NCBI RefSeq assembly: GCF_016598475.1 | Contig: NZ_JAEMUX010000009.1 | Coordinates: 114,051 to 178,050 of the forward strand | DNA: 64,000 nucleotides | Source of the DNA: Streptomyces adelaidensis | GTDB lineage: Bacteria > Actinomycetota > Actinomycetes > Streptomycetales > Streptomycetaceae | Direction of reading: 5' to 3' | In this document: in pieces, positions 24,716-33,829 of the stretch | Position numbering within the stretch: position 1 is the stretch's first letter | Layout of the letters: each line of letters begins with the position of its first letter | Notes under the pieces: model-generated | What the model saw: only the letters and a program-made list of their open reading frames with translations | Database searches by the model: none | Told to the model about the DNA's origin: nothing | Position numbers and translations under genes: made by a program

Positions 24716-27700
24716 CTAGAGGGGGGTGATGCTCACCTCGCTGAATCGCGCGGTGCCGTGGGCCAGCGGACTGCGGGAGCAGACCACCAGGCCCACGTGA
24801 TAAGGGGCGTCACCGAAGCCGGGGATCTCTCCCTCGGCGAGGGGGGTGAAGGTGACGCCCCCGTCTGTGGAGACCGCTGCGGCGAAGACCGTTCCGGTCC
24901 TCTTCAGCCGCAGCAGACAGGGGGCGGTGACCGTGCCGTTGCCCGTGAAGGCCGACTTCCCGGCCACGGTCGTGCGCAGCATCAGCTGCGCGGAGGTCCC
25001 GCCGGTGACGATCGCCCCGGCGGCCTGGTCGAACGGCGACAGCGACTTGGCCATCAGCAGCCCGACCCGGTCGGCGCTCGCCCCTGCGCGGGAGTCCAGC
25101 CGGACGGTGACCTCGCAGTCACCGCTGACGGGCCGCCGTACGAACTGGCCCGTCATTCCCTGGTTGTTGACGGTCAGGTCGGTCCCGGCACCCCGTACGA
25201 CGAAGGTCCCGTCGTCCTCGTACGCGGTGCTGCCGGGGGTCGTGACGGCCACCACGCCGAGGGTGGCGAACTCCCGCTCGTCGAGGACCACGTCGCCGAG
25301 GTCGCCGTAGGTCCAGGGGGCGGGCGGCGGTGTGCCGATCGTGAGCCCCAGCGTGCCGGTGGCGTCGCCGGCGGCGTTGCCCGCGGTGGTGGTGACGGTG
25401 AACTCGCCGGTGGCGGTGGGGGTTCCGGAGATGACACCGGTGCGCTTGTCGAGGCGGAGGCCGTCGGGCAGTTGGGCGGCGGTGAACCGTACGGGCTCGT
25501 GTGTGGCCCGCAGCAGGTGCCGGAAGGCGTCACCCTGGTTGGCGAACACCGTGGTCCTGGAGGTGAGTTCCGGCGCCGAGGGCGTCGGCATCGTCGCGGC
25601 GGCGGGCCGCGACAGGAGACCACGGCCACCGCGGTCGGACTTGGCGACGACGTAGTGGTACGTCCGGCCGGGTGTGCCCGTCGCGTCCGTGTACCGGATG
25701 CGGGTGCCGAACCCGAGGGGGCCGACTCCGGTCGCGAGCGTCATATACGGGCCGTCCGGGTCGGTGGCCCTCGACACCTGGTACCGGGCCGAGAGATCTG
25801 GATCGGTCCAAGCCAGCTCCACGGCGTCGGCGCCGGCCCTCGCCCGGACGTCGGTCGCGGTGTACCGGGGGCGCGGGGTGCTCCACACCTCGCCGTGGGC
25901 CGACGACGTCACGGTGACGTTGTCGAAGGCGCCGGTGCCGGTCTCGGCGTACTCCTCGTCGACGCCGAGGCAGGAGGTCAGGAGCAGTCCCGCGTACGCG
26001 GTGCGCCCCAGGTCCACCTCGGTGGTGCCGACCTCGGTCCAGTGGACGCCGTCCGGTGAGACGGCCCCGGTGCAGCGGCGGCCCTTGCGGGTCACCCGCA
26101 CCCAGTACGGGGCCCGCAGCCGGTAGCCGTCGCCCGCGCCCTCGACGTACGGGGCCTCAAGCGGGGTCGCCGACTCGGGCAGGGTGCCGAGGTCGGAGAT
26201 CGGGAAGGACGCGGCGGTCGTGATGGCCTGCCGCTGGGTGGGCGGCACGGGGGTGCTGCCGGTGGCGGAGATCCGGGCCCCGGCCGACGGGCGGACGCTC
26301 CACACGCCGCTCCAGGTGTGCAGGGGCAGTCCCTGGATCAGCATCGACGCGTGCGGGGCGGTCGCGTCGAGGGAGTCGCGGAGGGTCACCCCGATCTTGG
26401 AGTACTGCGAGCTGAGCGGGAACACGATCCGCGCGCTGACCGCCCCGTCGCCGCGCAGCGGCACATACGCCGTTCGGTACGTGTCCGCCGTACCGCTCGC
26501 CTCCAGCACGAACCGGGTGCCGTCGAAGGTGGCGGAGCCGGCCCACTTCACGTCCCCGAGGTCCTGGGTGGACCAGGGTTCGGGCAGGCCGGCGGCGGCC
26601 GCCGCCCAGCCTGAACTGTCGCTCTCGCCACGGGAGTTGGCAGCGGTGACCCGGTAGTAGTACGTCCGTCCCGGGCGGACGCTCCTGTCGGTGTACGCCG
26701 GCTCGCCGACCCCGGAGGCGATCGTCCCGTACGGGCCGTCGGGGCGGTCGGCCCGTTCGACGGTGTACTCGGCCGCCCACGCGGAGGGGAGCCAGCCGAT
26801 GGTGACGGTCTTGCCCTCCCCGACGGCGGTGACGCCCGCCGGCGCTGCGGGCACGGTGGGCGTGGACGCGGCGGCCCCGGCGTAGGCGAAGGTGCCGAAG
26901 CCCGGCAGGTCGTCGTTGGAGCCCTCGACGACCCGGGCGCCGGCGGTGCCCCGGAAGACGGCCGCCTTCGTGTAGGGGGTGTCGAGGCCGCGCACGCCCG
27001 CGTAGTGGGCGTAGTACATCTCGTAGATCGGCGGCAGTGTGCCGCGGACCTTGTCGGAGACGGTGGTCTTGACGTACTTGCCGGTGCGGTCCAGGTCGGG
27101 AGCGAAGGGGACGTCACCGCCGAGGTTGTAGCGGGCGGTGTACTCGGCGTTGGCGAGGATCCGGTTGCCGTCGAAGCCCCACAGGTCCACGCCCTGGTTC
27201 CAGGCCACCTGCGCGGCGGCGCCCATCAGGCCGACGGCCAGCTGCTCGTGGCCCTGGTCGCGGCCGGACTCCTGGCCCTGCCCGTTGCCGGCGACGACCC
27301 GGTTGCCCACGCTGCCGTTGCCCGCGCCGGCCGCCGTGAACCGCAGCGCGTCCTCGAAGAGCACGGGCTCCTCGCAGAACACACCGATGGCCAGGATGGT
27401 TTGACTGGCCGTCAGGTCCCAGTTGCCGTTCGCGTAGAGCATGTAGCCCGACACGGCCGGATACCAGACGTCCAGGAACGACCGCTCACAGCGCGCGATG
27501 TCCGCGTCCGCCCAGCCGTCGTAGCCGCTGTGCCGGAGCAGTTCCGCGGCGTTGACGAACTTGAACGCCTGCAGGCCCGCGCCGAGCGGACCGTCGGCAC
27601 CGGTGATCATCGTGAGCGACGCCGACCAGGCGTCGAGGATGTCCCGCGCCTTGTCCGCGTGCGCCCGCTCGCCCGTCACGCACCACATCAGCGCGTTCTG

Positions 27701-28045
27701 GTAGGCGGCGGCCGAGTCCGCGACCGCCTGGTTCTGGAAGTTCGTGGGGCCGCGGCCCCAGGACGTGATCTGGCCGGTGTTCTGGATCGCGTACGTCGAC
27801 TTCGACCGGGCGTGTGCCGCGAACGTGAGGTAGCCGTCGTAGATCGGCGACTCCTTGGCGGCGACCGCGGACTTCAACCGGTCCAGGTCGGCGGCGGTGT
27901 GCAGAAGTCCGGGGTGTCTGAACGTGAAGGCCGCTTCGGCGCTCCGGGCCCAGGCGGCCGTGGCGGAGGCGGACAGCAGTCCGGCTCCGGCCACGGCCGT
28001 GAGGCCCGTCGCGCCGAGGAACGACCGTCGGCTGAGGGGAAGCAC
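24716..28045 (-). CDS. Large secreted multi-domain alginate_lyase-fold lyase
   Basis: The product (1109 aa, GTG start, AGGAGA six bases before) has a Tat signal (SRRSFLGATGLTAVAGAGLL). Residues about 40-400 are a toroid lyase domain paralogous to the 426-aa protein encoded downstream (FRHPGLLHTAADLDRLKSAV, NGNWDLTASQTILAIGVF, QESGRDQGHEQLAVGLMGA). Then come a fibronectin III domain (APAGVTAVGEGKTVTIGW to YYYRVTAANSRG), a concanavalin-like domain, a second FnIII (DAVELAWTDPDLSARYQVSR), a putative Ig domain (LPDGLRLDKRTGVISGTPTA) and a C-terminal concanavalin-like domain. The accessory domains probably bind the polymer. It follows the GH28 gene by 15 bases. Confidence 0.75.
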   Translation of the reverse strand: MLPLSRRSFLGATGLTAVAGAGLLSASATAAWARSAEAAFTFRHPGLLHTAADLDRLKSAVAAKESPIYDGYLTFAAHARSKSTYAIQNTGQITSWGRGPTNFQNQAVADSAAAYQNALMWCVTGERAHADKARDILDAWSASLTMITGADGPLGAGLQAFKFVNAAELLRHSGYDGWADADIARCERSFLDVWYPAVSGYMLYANGNWDLTASQTILAIGVFCEEPVLFEDALRFTAAGAGNGSVGNRVVAGNGQGQESGRDQGHEQLAVGLMGAAAQVAWNQGVDLWGFDGNRILANAEYTARYNLGGDVPFAPDLDRTGKYVKTTVSDKVRGTLPPIYEMYYAHYAGVRGLDTPYTKAAVFRGTAGARVVEGSNDDLPGFGTFAYAGAAASTPTVPAAPAGVTAVGEGKTVTIGWLPSAWAAEYTVERADRPDGPYGTIASGVGEPAYTDRSVRPGRTYYYRVTAANSRGESDSSGWAAAAAGLPEPWSTQDLGDVKWAGSATFDGTRFVLEASGTADTYRTAYVPLRGDGAVSARIVFPLSSQYSKIGVTLRDSLDATAPHASMLIQGLPLHTWSGVWSVRPSAGARISATGSTPVPPTQRQAITTAASFPISDLGTLPESATPLEAPYVEGAGDGYRLRAPYWVRVTRKGRRCTGAVSPDGVHWTEVGTTEVDLGRTAYAGLLLTSCLGVDEEYAETGTGAFDNVTVTSSAHGEVWSTPRPRYTATDVRARAGADAVELAWTDPDLSARYQVSRATDPDGPYMTLATGVGPLGFGTRIRYTDATGTPGRTYHYVVAKSDRGGRGLLSRPAAATMPTPSAPELTSRTTVFANQGDAFRHLLRATHEPVRFTAAQLPDGLRLDKRTGVISGTPTATGEFTVTTTAGNAAGDATGTLGLTIGTPPPAPWTYGDLGDVVLDEREFATLGVVAVTTPGSTAYEDDGTFVVRGAGTDLTVNNQGMTGQFVRRPVSGDCEVTVRLDSRAGASADRVGLLMAKSLSPFDQAAGAIVTGGTSAQLMLRTTVAGKSAFTGNGTVTAPCLLRLKRTGTVFAAAVSTDGGVTFTPLAEGEIPGFGDAPYHVGLVVCSRSPLAHGTARFSEVSITPL

Positions 28046-28060
28046 AGGTGTCTCCTGGTC

Positions 28061-29857
28061 CTACGGGTGCTGCACGGTGAGCTTGAGGGACTGGGTGGCC
28101 GTACCGGCGCTGTTGGTGGCCGAGACGGTGACCGTGCAGGAGCCGGGGACGGACGGGACGCCGGAGATCAGGCCCGTCTTCGTGTCGAAGCTCAGGCCCT
28201 TGGGCAGGCCCTCGGCGGCGAACGACGTGGGCAGGGCGCTCGCCGTGACGAGATGGTTGAAGACCCGCTTCTTCGTGGCCGTGACCTCGGCTGAGCTGGT
28301 GATCTCCGGAGCCGTGGTCGCGGCGGCCGTGTCGGCGTCCAGGAAGCGGAGGTTCTGGACGTGCTCGTTGGCGAACATCGGGACCATGTCGGTGGTCAGA
28401 TACCAGCCGGGCTTCTTCATCTTGTCGTGCACGACCGTGCCGTTGACCGACAGGTTCTGGAACGTGAGGTTCTTGATCGGGCGGTCCGCGTCGTAGCCGG
28501 TCAGGATGGCCATGGAGGCGTGCGTGCCGTCGTACGTGAGGTTGCGGACGTACACGTCCTCGATGCCCCGGCCGGGTGAGGCGTTGTACCGGTTGGCCAT
28601 CACGCGCATGTTGAGCAGCTGGCCCCAGGTGAAGTCCTCCACCCGGACGTCCTGGATACGGATGTTCCGGATGAGGTTGCTGTCGCCGGGGTTGAGGGCG
28701 AAGCAGCCCTGGTAGAGGACCTGCGGTTCGCGGTGCTGGAGGACGTCGATGTTGCTGAAGACGATGTTCTCGATGACCTCGGGCTTCTCGGGGTTGCCGT
28801 GGGTGCCCATGTTCACCGGGTGCGCGACGTCGGCCCAGAGGGTGGAGTTCCGGACGGTGACGTTGCGGCAGTCGCCGTAGTAGTCCCAGCGGTGGGCGTA
28901 GATGGCGATGCAGTCGTCGCTGTTGCGCATGAAGACACCCTCGATGAGGACGTCCTCGCTGCTGAACACGTCGATGCCGTCGCCCCACTGGCCGAAGCTG
29001 TAGGAGTGCAGGTTACGGACGGTGACCTGCTTCGACTGGCCGATCGTGCAGGAGTAGCCGGTCTTGGGGTTGAGGGCGAGGATGCCGTCGATCTCGATGT
29101 TCTTGGAGAACGCCACCAGGGTCGCGGCGTCCGAGTCGTAGATGATGCCCCGGCCGAGCAGACGGGCGTTCTCCACGCCTGTGAACTCCACCCGGGCCTT
29201 GAGCACCGCGCCGCCGGCCAGGTACACGGTCTTCCCGCTGGGTACCTTCACCACGTTGTCGGTGACGGTGTGGATGCCCGGGCCGAAGTAGATGACGTCC
29301 GGGTCGTCCTCCTCGGGCCGCCACTTCTCGATCGGGTTGGCGTGCAGCTGAAGGTTGTCGTAGAGGTCGAACGCGCCGCCGTCGGCGTCGCCGATCTCGA
29401 TGGACAGGTTGCGCGGCTCGGTGAGGCTGAAGGTGATGCTGTCGCCACTCACCTCGTGGGCGATGTCGTACGACTGGGGGCGGATCCGCGCCGAGGGAAC
29501 GGCGCCCTTCGAGGAGGTGACCCGGACTTCCACGGTGCCGGTGAAGTCGAGGTTGGCGACCGAGGAGCTGCGGACGATGCCCGAGCCGGTCTTCTCGTTG
29601 ATGGTCTTCGTACGGGCCCGCAGGACGGGCACCGGCTGCCATTCGCCGCCGGGCGTACGGGCCTTGACGGAGAAGCTGGCGTTCAGCGGCAGCCCGGTCG
29701 GGACCGGGTACACCACCAGCCGGTCGGCGGCCTCGGGTCTGTCGTCCGCGCTCGCGGTTCCGGTGGCCGCGCCGAGCAGCGTGTACGCGGCGGCCGTGGC
29801 GCCGGCGGCCTGGAGGAGGGAGCGCCGGGACAGGCCGGTGCCCTGGGAGTCGGTCAT
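28061..29857 (-). CDS. Secreted GH28-type polygalacturonase-like beta-helix enzyme
   Basis: The product is 598 aa from ATG 29857, with AAGGAAG six bases upstream; an upstream ATG at 29878 lacks such a site. A Tat signal (LSRRSLLQAAGATAAAYTLL) is followed by a beta-sandwich region and a right-handed parallel beta-helix (about 180-500). The helix contains GQWGDGIDVFSSEDVLIEGV and FMRNSDDCIAIYAH, the Asp-Asp motif of GH28. The C-terminal 80 residues form a putative Ig domain (AEGLPKGLSFDTKTGLISGV), the same type as in the lyase encoded downstream. GH28 enzymes hydrolyse galacturonide bonds in homogalacturonan or rhamnogalacturonan. The gene lies 57 bases after the ABC permease gene and belongs to the same operon. 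Confidence 0.8.
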   Translation of the reverse strand: MTDSQGTGLSRRSLLQAAGATAAAYTLLGAATGTASADDRPEAADRLVVYPVPTGLPLNASFSVKARTPGGEWQPVPVLRARTKTINEKTGSGIVRSSSVANLDFTGTVEVRVTSSKGAVPSARIRPQSYDIAHEVSGDSITFSLTEPRNLSIEIGDADGGAFDLYDNLQLHANPIEKWRPEEDDPDVIYFGPGIHTVTDNVVKVPSGKTVYLAGGAVLKARVEFTGVENARLLGRGIIYDSDAATLVAFSKNIEIDGILALNPKTGYSCTIGQSKQVTVRNLHSYSFGQWGDGIDVFSSEDVLIEGVFMRNSDDCIAIYAHRWDYYGDCRNVTVRNSTLWADVAHPVNMGTHGNPEKPEVIENIVFSNIDVLQHREPQVLYQGCFALNPGDSNLIRNIRIQDVRVEDFTWGQLLNMRVMANRYNASPGRGIEDVYVRNLTYDGTHASMAILTGYDADRPIKNLTFQNLSVNGTVVHDKMKKPGWYLTTDMVPMFANEHVQNLRFLDADTAAATTAPEITSSAEVTATKKRVFNHLVTASALPTSFAAEGLPKGLSFDTKTGLISGVPSVPGSCTVTVSATNSAGTATQSLKLTVQHP

Positions 29858-29914
29858 GAGGAACTTCCTTACGTGCAAAGAGAGTTGAGGGTGATCACTG
29901 GCGACTTCGTAGCG

Positions 29915-30847
29915 CTACTTGAGGCCGGAGGTGGACATCCCGGCGACGAAGCCGCGCTGGGCGACGAGGAAGATCAGCAGAATGGGCACGACGTACATCA
30001 CCGAGGCGGCGGCCTGGAGGTTGGTGACGGGTGTCCCGGCCGTGGTGACATAGGTGGACATCACGGCGACGGCGAGTGTGGACCGGTCCGTGGACAGCAG
30101 GAGCTGGGGTGCGATGTAGTCGCCCCACGTCCAGGTGAAGGCGATCACGAAGCTCGCGGAGAGTACCGGCCAGGACTGCGGCAGGAAGATCCGCCAGAAG
30201 ATCGTCGCGTATCCGCAGCCGTCGACGATCGCGGCCTCCTCCAGCTCACGCGGCAGCCCGGCGAAGAACTGCCGGAAGAGGAAGACGAGATAGGGCGTCG
30301 CCGCCAGGCCCCACAGCACCCACGGCCAGTAGGTGTCGACCATGCCGAGCCTGGCGAAGATCAGATAGGTCGGCAGGAGCGTGATCATCTGGGGCAGCAT
30401 CATCGAGCCGAGCAGGACGCCGAAGAGCGTCTTCCGGCCGGGCGCGTCCAACCGGGCGAAGCCGTAACCGACCCAGGCCGAGCTGAGGGTGACCAGGGTG
30501 GCGTAGACGAAGGCGATGATCAGGGAGTTGCGGGCGTAGCCGAGGAAGTCGATCAGGTTGAAGGCGTCCGCGAAGTTGTGCCACTGGAAGTCGCCGGGCA
30601 GCCAGCGCACCGGGGCCGCGGCCGTCTCGGCGGAGGTCTTCAGACCGGTGAGGATCAGCCAGCCGAAGGGGCCGAGGAACAGCCCGGTGATGACGACGAG
30701 CACCGTGTAGAGCACGAGCCGGCCGGTGCGTACCCGAGTGCGGGCCGGCGCCCCCGGGGACTTGGAACGGTGCACGGACCGACCGGTGGCGGTGCCCCCG
30801 CGGGTGGCGGTGGCGTGGCTGCCGGCGGTGTCGCTCGTGACGGTCAC
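29915..30847 (-). CDS. ABC sugar transporter permease (MalG type)
   Basis: The product is 310 aa from the GTG at 30847, which overlaps the preceding stop (GTGA). After a 40-residue basic, cytoplasmic N-terminus come six membrane helices. The EAA loop is ELEEAAIVDGCGYATIFWRI, which contacts the ATPase. It is the second permease of a carbohydrate-uptake-1 importer. No ATPase gene is present, as is usual in streptomycetes, where the shared MsiK often serves. With the binding protein and the other permease it should import oligosaccharides released by the lyases and GH28 of the same operon. Confidence 0.9.
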   Translation of the reverse strand: MTVTSDTAGSHATATRGGTATGRSVHRSKSPGAPARTRVRTGRLVLYTVLVVITGLFLGPFGWLILTGLKTSAETAAAPVRWLPGDFQWHNFADAFNLIDFLGYARNSLIIAFVYATLVTLSSAWVGYGFARLDAPGRKTLFGVLLGSMMLPQMITLLPTYLIFARLGMVDTYWPWVLWGLAATPYLVFLFRQFFAGLPRELEEAAIVDGCGYATIFWRIFLPQSWPVLSASFVIAFTWTWGDYIAPQLLLSTDRSTLAVAVMSTYVTTAGTPVTNLQAAASVMYVVPILLIFLVAQRGFVAGMSTSGLK

Positions 30848-31836
30848 TTCTTCGCCTCCGGGTCGACGTTGTAGAACACCACTCCGGACGTGAATTTGAA
30901 GATGAGTCCGGTGACGATGAGGATCAGGACGAAGAGCACCCACAGCAGCGCGGAGGCGTAGCCGTAGCGGCCGAGCGCGAAGTACTCGGCGAACACATGC
31001 ATCATGTACATGTAGTTGGACTGCGGGATCGCGGTGACGCCGCCCGTGGTCGGTTCGGCGGCGAGCAGCAGCGGCATGATGGTCTGCACCGAGGCGATCA
31101 CCCCGGTCACCGTCTGGAAGAGCAGCACCGGCGACAGCAGCGGCACGGTGATGCTGCGGAACGTCCGCCAGGCGCCCGCCCCGTCGATCCGGGCCGCCTC
31201 GTGCAGCTCACGCGGCACGTCCTGGAGCCCGGCCAACGAGATGATCATGACGTTGCCCGCGGCCCACAGCACCGTCATCAGCAGCACATAGCGGGCGTAC
31301 GGATCGGCGAGCCAGCCGAGGGCGTCGATGCCGAAGATGTTCAACACCCCGTTGGCGGCACCGGAGTTCTGGTCGAACAGCGACTTGAAGGCGAGGCCCG
31401 CGCCCACCGGCGGCACCACCGCCGGCAGGTAGAGCAGGGTACGGAACAGCCCCCTGGCCCTGATCGGCCGGTTCACCAGGACGGCGAGCCCGAGCCCCGC
31501 CACGATCGACAGCGGCACCGAGGTCACCGCGAACAGCCCCGCCCGGCCCAGCGCGTCCCAGGTCACCGAATCGGCGAACAGCTCACGGTAGTTGGCGAGC
31601 CCGATGAACCGCCAGTGCGGCGAGATCCCGTCGTACGTGGTGAGGCTCAGCCACAGCGCGTACGCCATCGGGACGATCGTCAGCAGCAGGAATCCGATGA
31701 TCCAGGGCGAGGCGAACATGTAGAACGCCCGGTGCCTGCGGGTGGTCATCGAGGTGCGGGGCCGGTCGCCGCCGGCCCTTCCGCCACGGCCGGGCGCGGT
31801 CGCGCCCGCCGGGGCGGGGATCTGATCCACCGTCAT
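30844..31836 (-). CDS. ABC sugar transporter permease (MalF type)
   Basis: The product (330 aa) has six hydrophobic helices starting AFYMFASPWIIGFLLLTIVP. The EAA loop is ELHEAARIDGAGAWRTFRSI. Both ends overlap neighbours by 4 bases (ATGA with the binding-protein gene, GTGA with the second permease), so the three are made together. It forms the membrane channel with the MalG-type partner. Confidence 0.9.
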   Translation of the reverse strand: MTVDQIPAPAGATAPGRGGRAGGDRPRTSMTTRRHRAFYMFASPWIIGFLLLTIVPMAYALWLSLTTYDGISPHWRFIGLANYRELFADSVTWDALGRAGLFAVTSVPLSIVAGLGLAVLVNRPIRARGLFRTLLYLPAVVPPVGAGLAFKSLFDQNSGAANGVLNIFGIDALGWLADPYARYVLLMTVLWAAGNVMIISLAGLQDVPRELHEAARIDGAGAWRTFRSITVPLLSPVLLFQTVTGVIASVQTIMPLLLAAEPTTGGVTAIPQSNYMYMMHVFAEYFALGRYGYASALLWVLFVLILIVTGLIFKFTSGVVFYNVDPEAKK

Positions 31837-33191
31837 CCCACCTGCTCCTTACCGCGCTCGAGCTGCTCGTTGATGGTCGAGTTCAGGCGCCTGGCGAGGG
31901 TGTCGACGGAGATCTCACCCTTCATCGCCGCGGGCGCGACCTGGTTGAACAGGGCCTTGAAGCCGTCCGCCGTGATGTACGGGGTGAAGGAGATGACCGA
32001 GAAGTGCGCCAGCTCGGCCTCCTGCGCCCTCAGCACCCGCCGCTGGTAGTCCTGCTCGGCCGGCATCAGCGGGCGCAGCGACTTCAGGCTCGGGATGCCC
32101 CAGCCGCCGCCCGCCCGGGCCTTGGCCGGAGCCTCGCCGAAGAACCACTCGAAGACCCGCCAGGCGGCGTCCTTGTTCCGCGCCTTCCTGGGCATCCAGA
32201 AACCGGTGCCGCCCTGACAGGGGCTGACCCGGGGACCGCCCTCGAAGACCGGGGCGGGGGCCAGCCGGGACGCCTTCGCCAGCTTCTCGTCGGTGTTGAT
32301 CATTCCGCCGAGCCAGTAGCCGCTGTTGGTCATGGCCATCCGGCTCGCCTGATAGGTGGGCCCGTCCCAGGCGTTGGGGTCGGGCTGGATCACGCTGGGG
32401 CCGACCTTGGTCCGGCAGTACTCGATGTACCAGCCCAGCGCCTTGCGAGCCGCCGGGGCGGTGAAGTCGATCCGGGAGAGGTCGTCGCTGAAGAGACTGC
32501 CGCCGGCGGCCGCCGTCAGCGTCGAGAGGTTGGTGGCCTCGTAGAGACCGTTGTAGCTGCCGCCGAAGACGATCGTCTGCCCGTTCTTCCGCCGCGTCAG
32601 CCGCTTGGCACGCTCCAACCACTCCTCGTACGTGACCGGCTCGGACTCGGACGGATAGTCGAGGCCCACCTCGTCGAAGTGCGCGGTGTTGTACCAGTAC
32701 ATGGAGTCCTGGGAGAAGTCCTTCACCATGCCGTAGCGCGGGCCCTTGCCCTGGGTCCGGCCGTCATAGCGCCACAGGTCGTTGACCGGGTCGAGGTCGT
32801 CGGCGGTCAGCACGCTGCTTTTCGCGAAGTACGGGTCCAGGTTCTCGGCGACGTCCCGCGCCGCGAAGTACGCCGTGTCGACGGCGCCGACGCCACGCAC
32901 CAGGTCCGGCGGGTTTCCGCTGGTCAGCATCGCGATCAGCTTGGTGATGTCGTGCTTCACCGTGACGATCCGGACGCCGGTGTCCCGCTGCGCCTGCTTG
33001 ATCAGCTCCGGGGAGATGTCCTCGGCCTTGGCCATCACCGTGACGGTCTCACCTCCGCCGCCGACCCCGGTGGACACCGGAAGGGCACAGCCGCTCAGCG
33101 CCGTACCGCCGACCGCGGCACCGCCCGCGGAGAGCGCGGAGACGGTGAGGAATCGACGGCGGCTCATCGGGCCACCGGCATGGGCATGCAT
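31833..33191 (-). CDS. Extracellular sugar-binding lipoprotein of ABC importer
   Basis: The product is 452 aa from ATG 33191, with GGAGGTGAGC just upstream. It carries a twin-arginine motif plus lipobox (SRRRFLTVSALSAGGAAVGG, then TALSGC with the lipidated Cys). The mature protein is a family 1 solute-binding fold (LIAMLTSGNPPDLVRGVGAV, DSMYWYNTAHFDEVGLDY, GGTGFWMPRKARNKDAAWRV). It captures the transported sugar outside the membrane; pectic oligosaccharides are likely given the lyase and GH28 genes in the operon. An AACCGGTT operator lies 25 bases before the start codon, in the place of a repressor site overlapping the leader. Confidence 0.9.
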   Translation of the reverse strand: MHAHAGGPMSRRRFLTVSALSAGGAAVGGTALSGCALPVSTGVGGGGETVTVMAKAEDISPELIKQAQRDTGVRIVTVKHDITKLIAMLTSGNPPDLVRGVGAVDTAYFAARDVAENLDPYFAKSSVLTADDLDPVNDLWRYDGRTQGKGPRYGMVKDFSQDSMYWYNTAHFDEVGLDYPSESEPVTYEEWLERAKRLTRRKNGQTIVFGGSYNGLYEATNLSTLTAAAGGSLFSDDLSRIDFTAPAARKALGWYIEYCRTKVGPSVIQPDPNAWDGPTYQASRMAMTNSGYWLGGMINTDEKLAKASRLAPAPVFEGGPRVSPCQGGTGFWMPRKARNKDAAWRVFEWFFGEAPAKARAGGGWGIPSLKSLRPLMPAEQDYQRRVLRAQEAELAHFSVISFTPYITADGFKALFNQVAPAAMKGEISVDTLARRLNSTINEQLERGKEQVG

Positions 33192-33213
33192 GGACAGCTC
33201 ACCTCCAGGTGCA

Positions 33214-33225
33214 GCAACCGGTTTC
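33214..33225. promoter_or_regulatory. AACCGGTT operator of the importer operon
   Basis: AACCGGTT (33216-33223; context GCAACCGGTTTC) lies between the ABC operon start and its likely promoter. It is a match to the site before the LacI gene at 20532-20539. Confidence 0.6.
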
Positions 33226-33267
33226 TACCGGCCATCGGGGCAGAGCTTGTTCCTGACCGCAAAGCAC

Positions 33268-33296
33268 GTCAAGAGGCTTGACCGGTTTTCGAAAAC
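33268..33296. promoter_or_regulatory. Two adjacent palindromes upstream of the importer operon
   Basis: GTCAAG-N3-CTTGAC (33268-33282) is followed by the 12-bp perfect palindrome GTTTTCGAAAAC (33285-33296), preceded by ACCGGTT. The second resembles the site at 33763-33779 before the dehydrogenase gene. Confidence 0.45.
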
Positions 33297-33727
33297 TCCG
33301 CGTAACCCCTGGGACATGCCCGGATGCCCCGCCAGATCCCGGAATCGGCCACGCGGCGGATGCGAACATGCCAGGTCAGAAGCCAATTCCAGCCAGCGCA
33401 CAGGACGGAATCGCCGCCCTCGATCCGGTCGCTTCGGGAACCGGTTTCCTCGCCGGTCGCCGGGGCGGCCGCGCGGGGGTTTCACCGAGCACACATCCGC
33501 GGGCCCAGGTTTCGACGGTCACCGCCGAGGGGTAACCGATTACGCCAGAGCGCGGATTCTCCACGATCCCGCCGAGGCGCGGCCGTCACTCCCTCACCGA
33601 CAAGCCTCGGCGAAACCCCGAAAGCTCCACCCCACCGCACTGCGCCGCCCGCCTCGGTGCCCGTGCGACCTGCGCCTTCCCGGACCACGCTCAGCGGGGA
33701 TCCGAGACAGACACCCGATCACGACGA
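33297..33727. other. Intergenic stretch, no gene seen; further operator-like sites
   Basis: This part of the 638-bp gap between the importer operon and the dehydrogenase gene shows no convincing coding sequence on either strand. It contains AACCGGTT again at 33439-33446 (GGAACCGGTTTCC) and a one-mismatch version at 33534-33541 (GTAACCGATTAC). Together with 33216 this makes a cluster of three or four operator-like sites. Confidence 0.5.
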
Positions 33728-33779
33728 TTGACCGCCCGTCCGGCTCGGATCTACGGTAGAAGACGTTTTCTGAAAATGT
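33728..33779 (+). promoter_or_regulatory. Promoter and operator of the dehydrogenase gene
   Basis: -35 TTGACC (33728-33733), an 18-bp spacer and -10 TACGGT (33752-33757) form a good HrdB-type promoter. A near-palindrome, ACGTTTTCTGAAAATGT (33763-33779), covers the expected start of transcription, where a repressor would act. Confidence 0.65.
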
Positions 33780-33829
33780 TCCCGGACCCGACCCGTCCGT
33801 GCGTCCACCCCCATCGCTCCAGGAGAGTC

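Noticed and set aside
33278..33731. Short open frames in the gap between importer operon and dehydrogenase
   Set aside because: No ribosome site, no codon bias and overlapping frames on both strands; the stretch looks regulatory.
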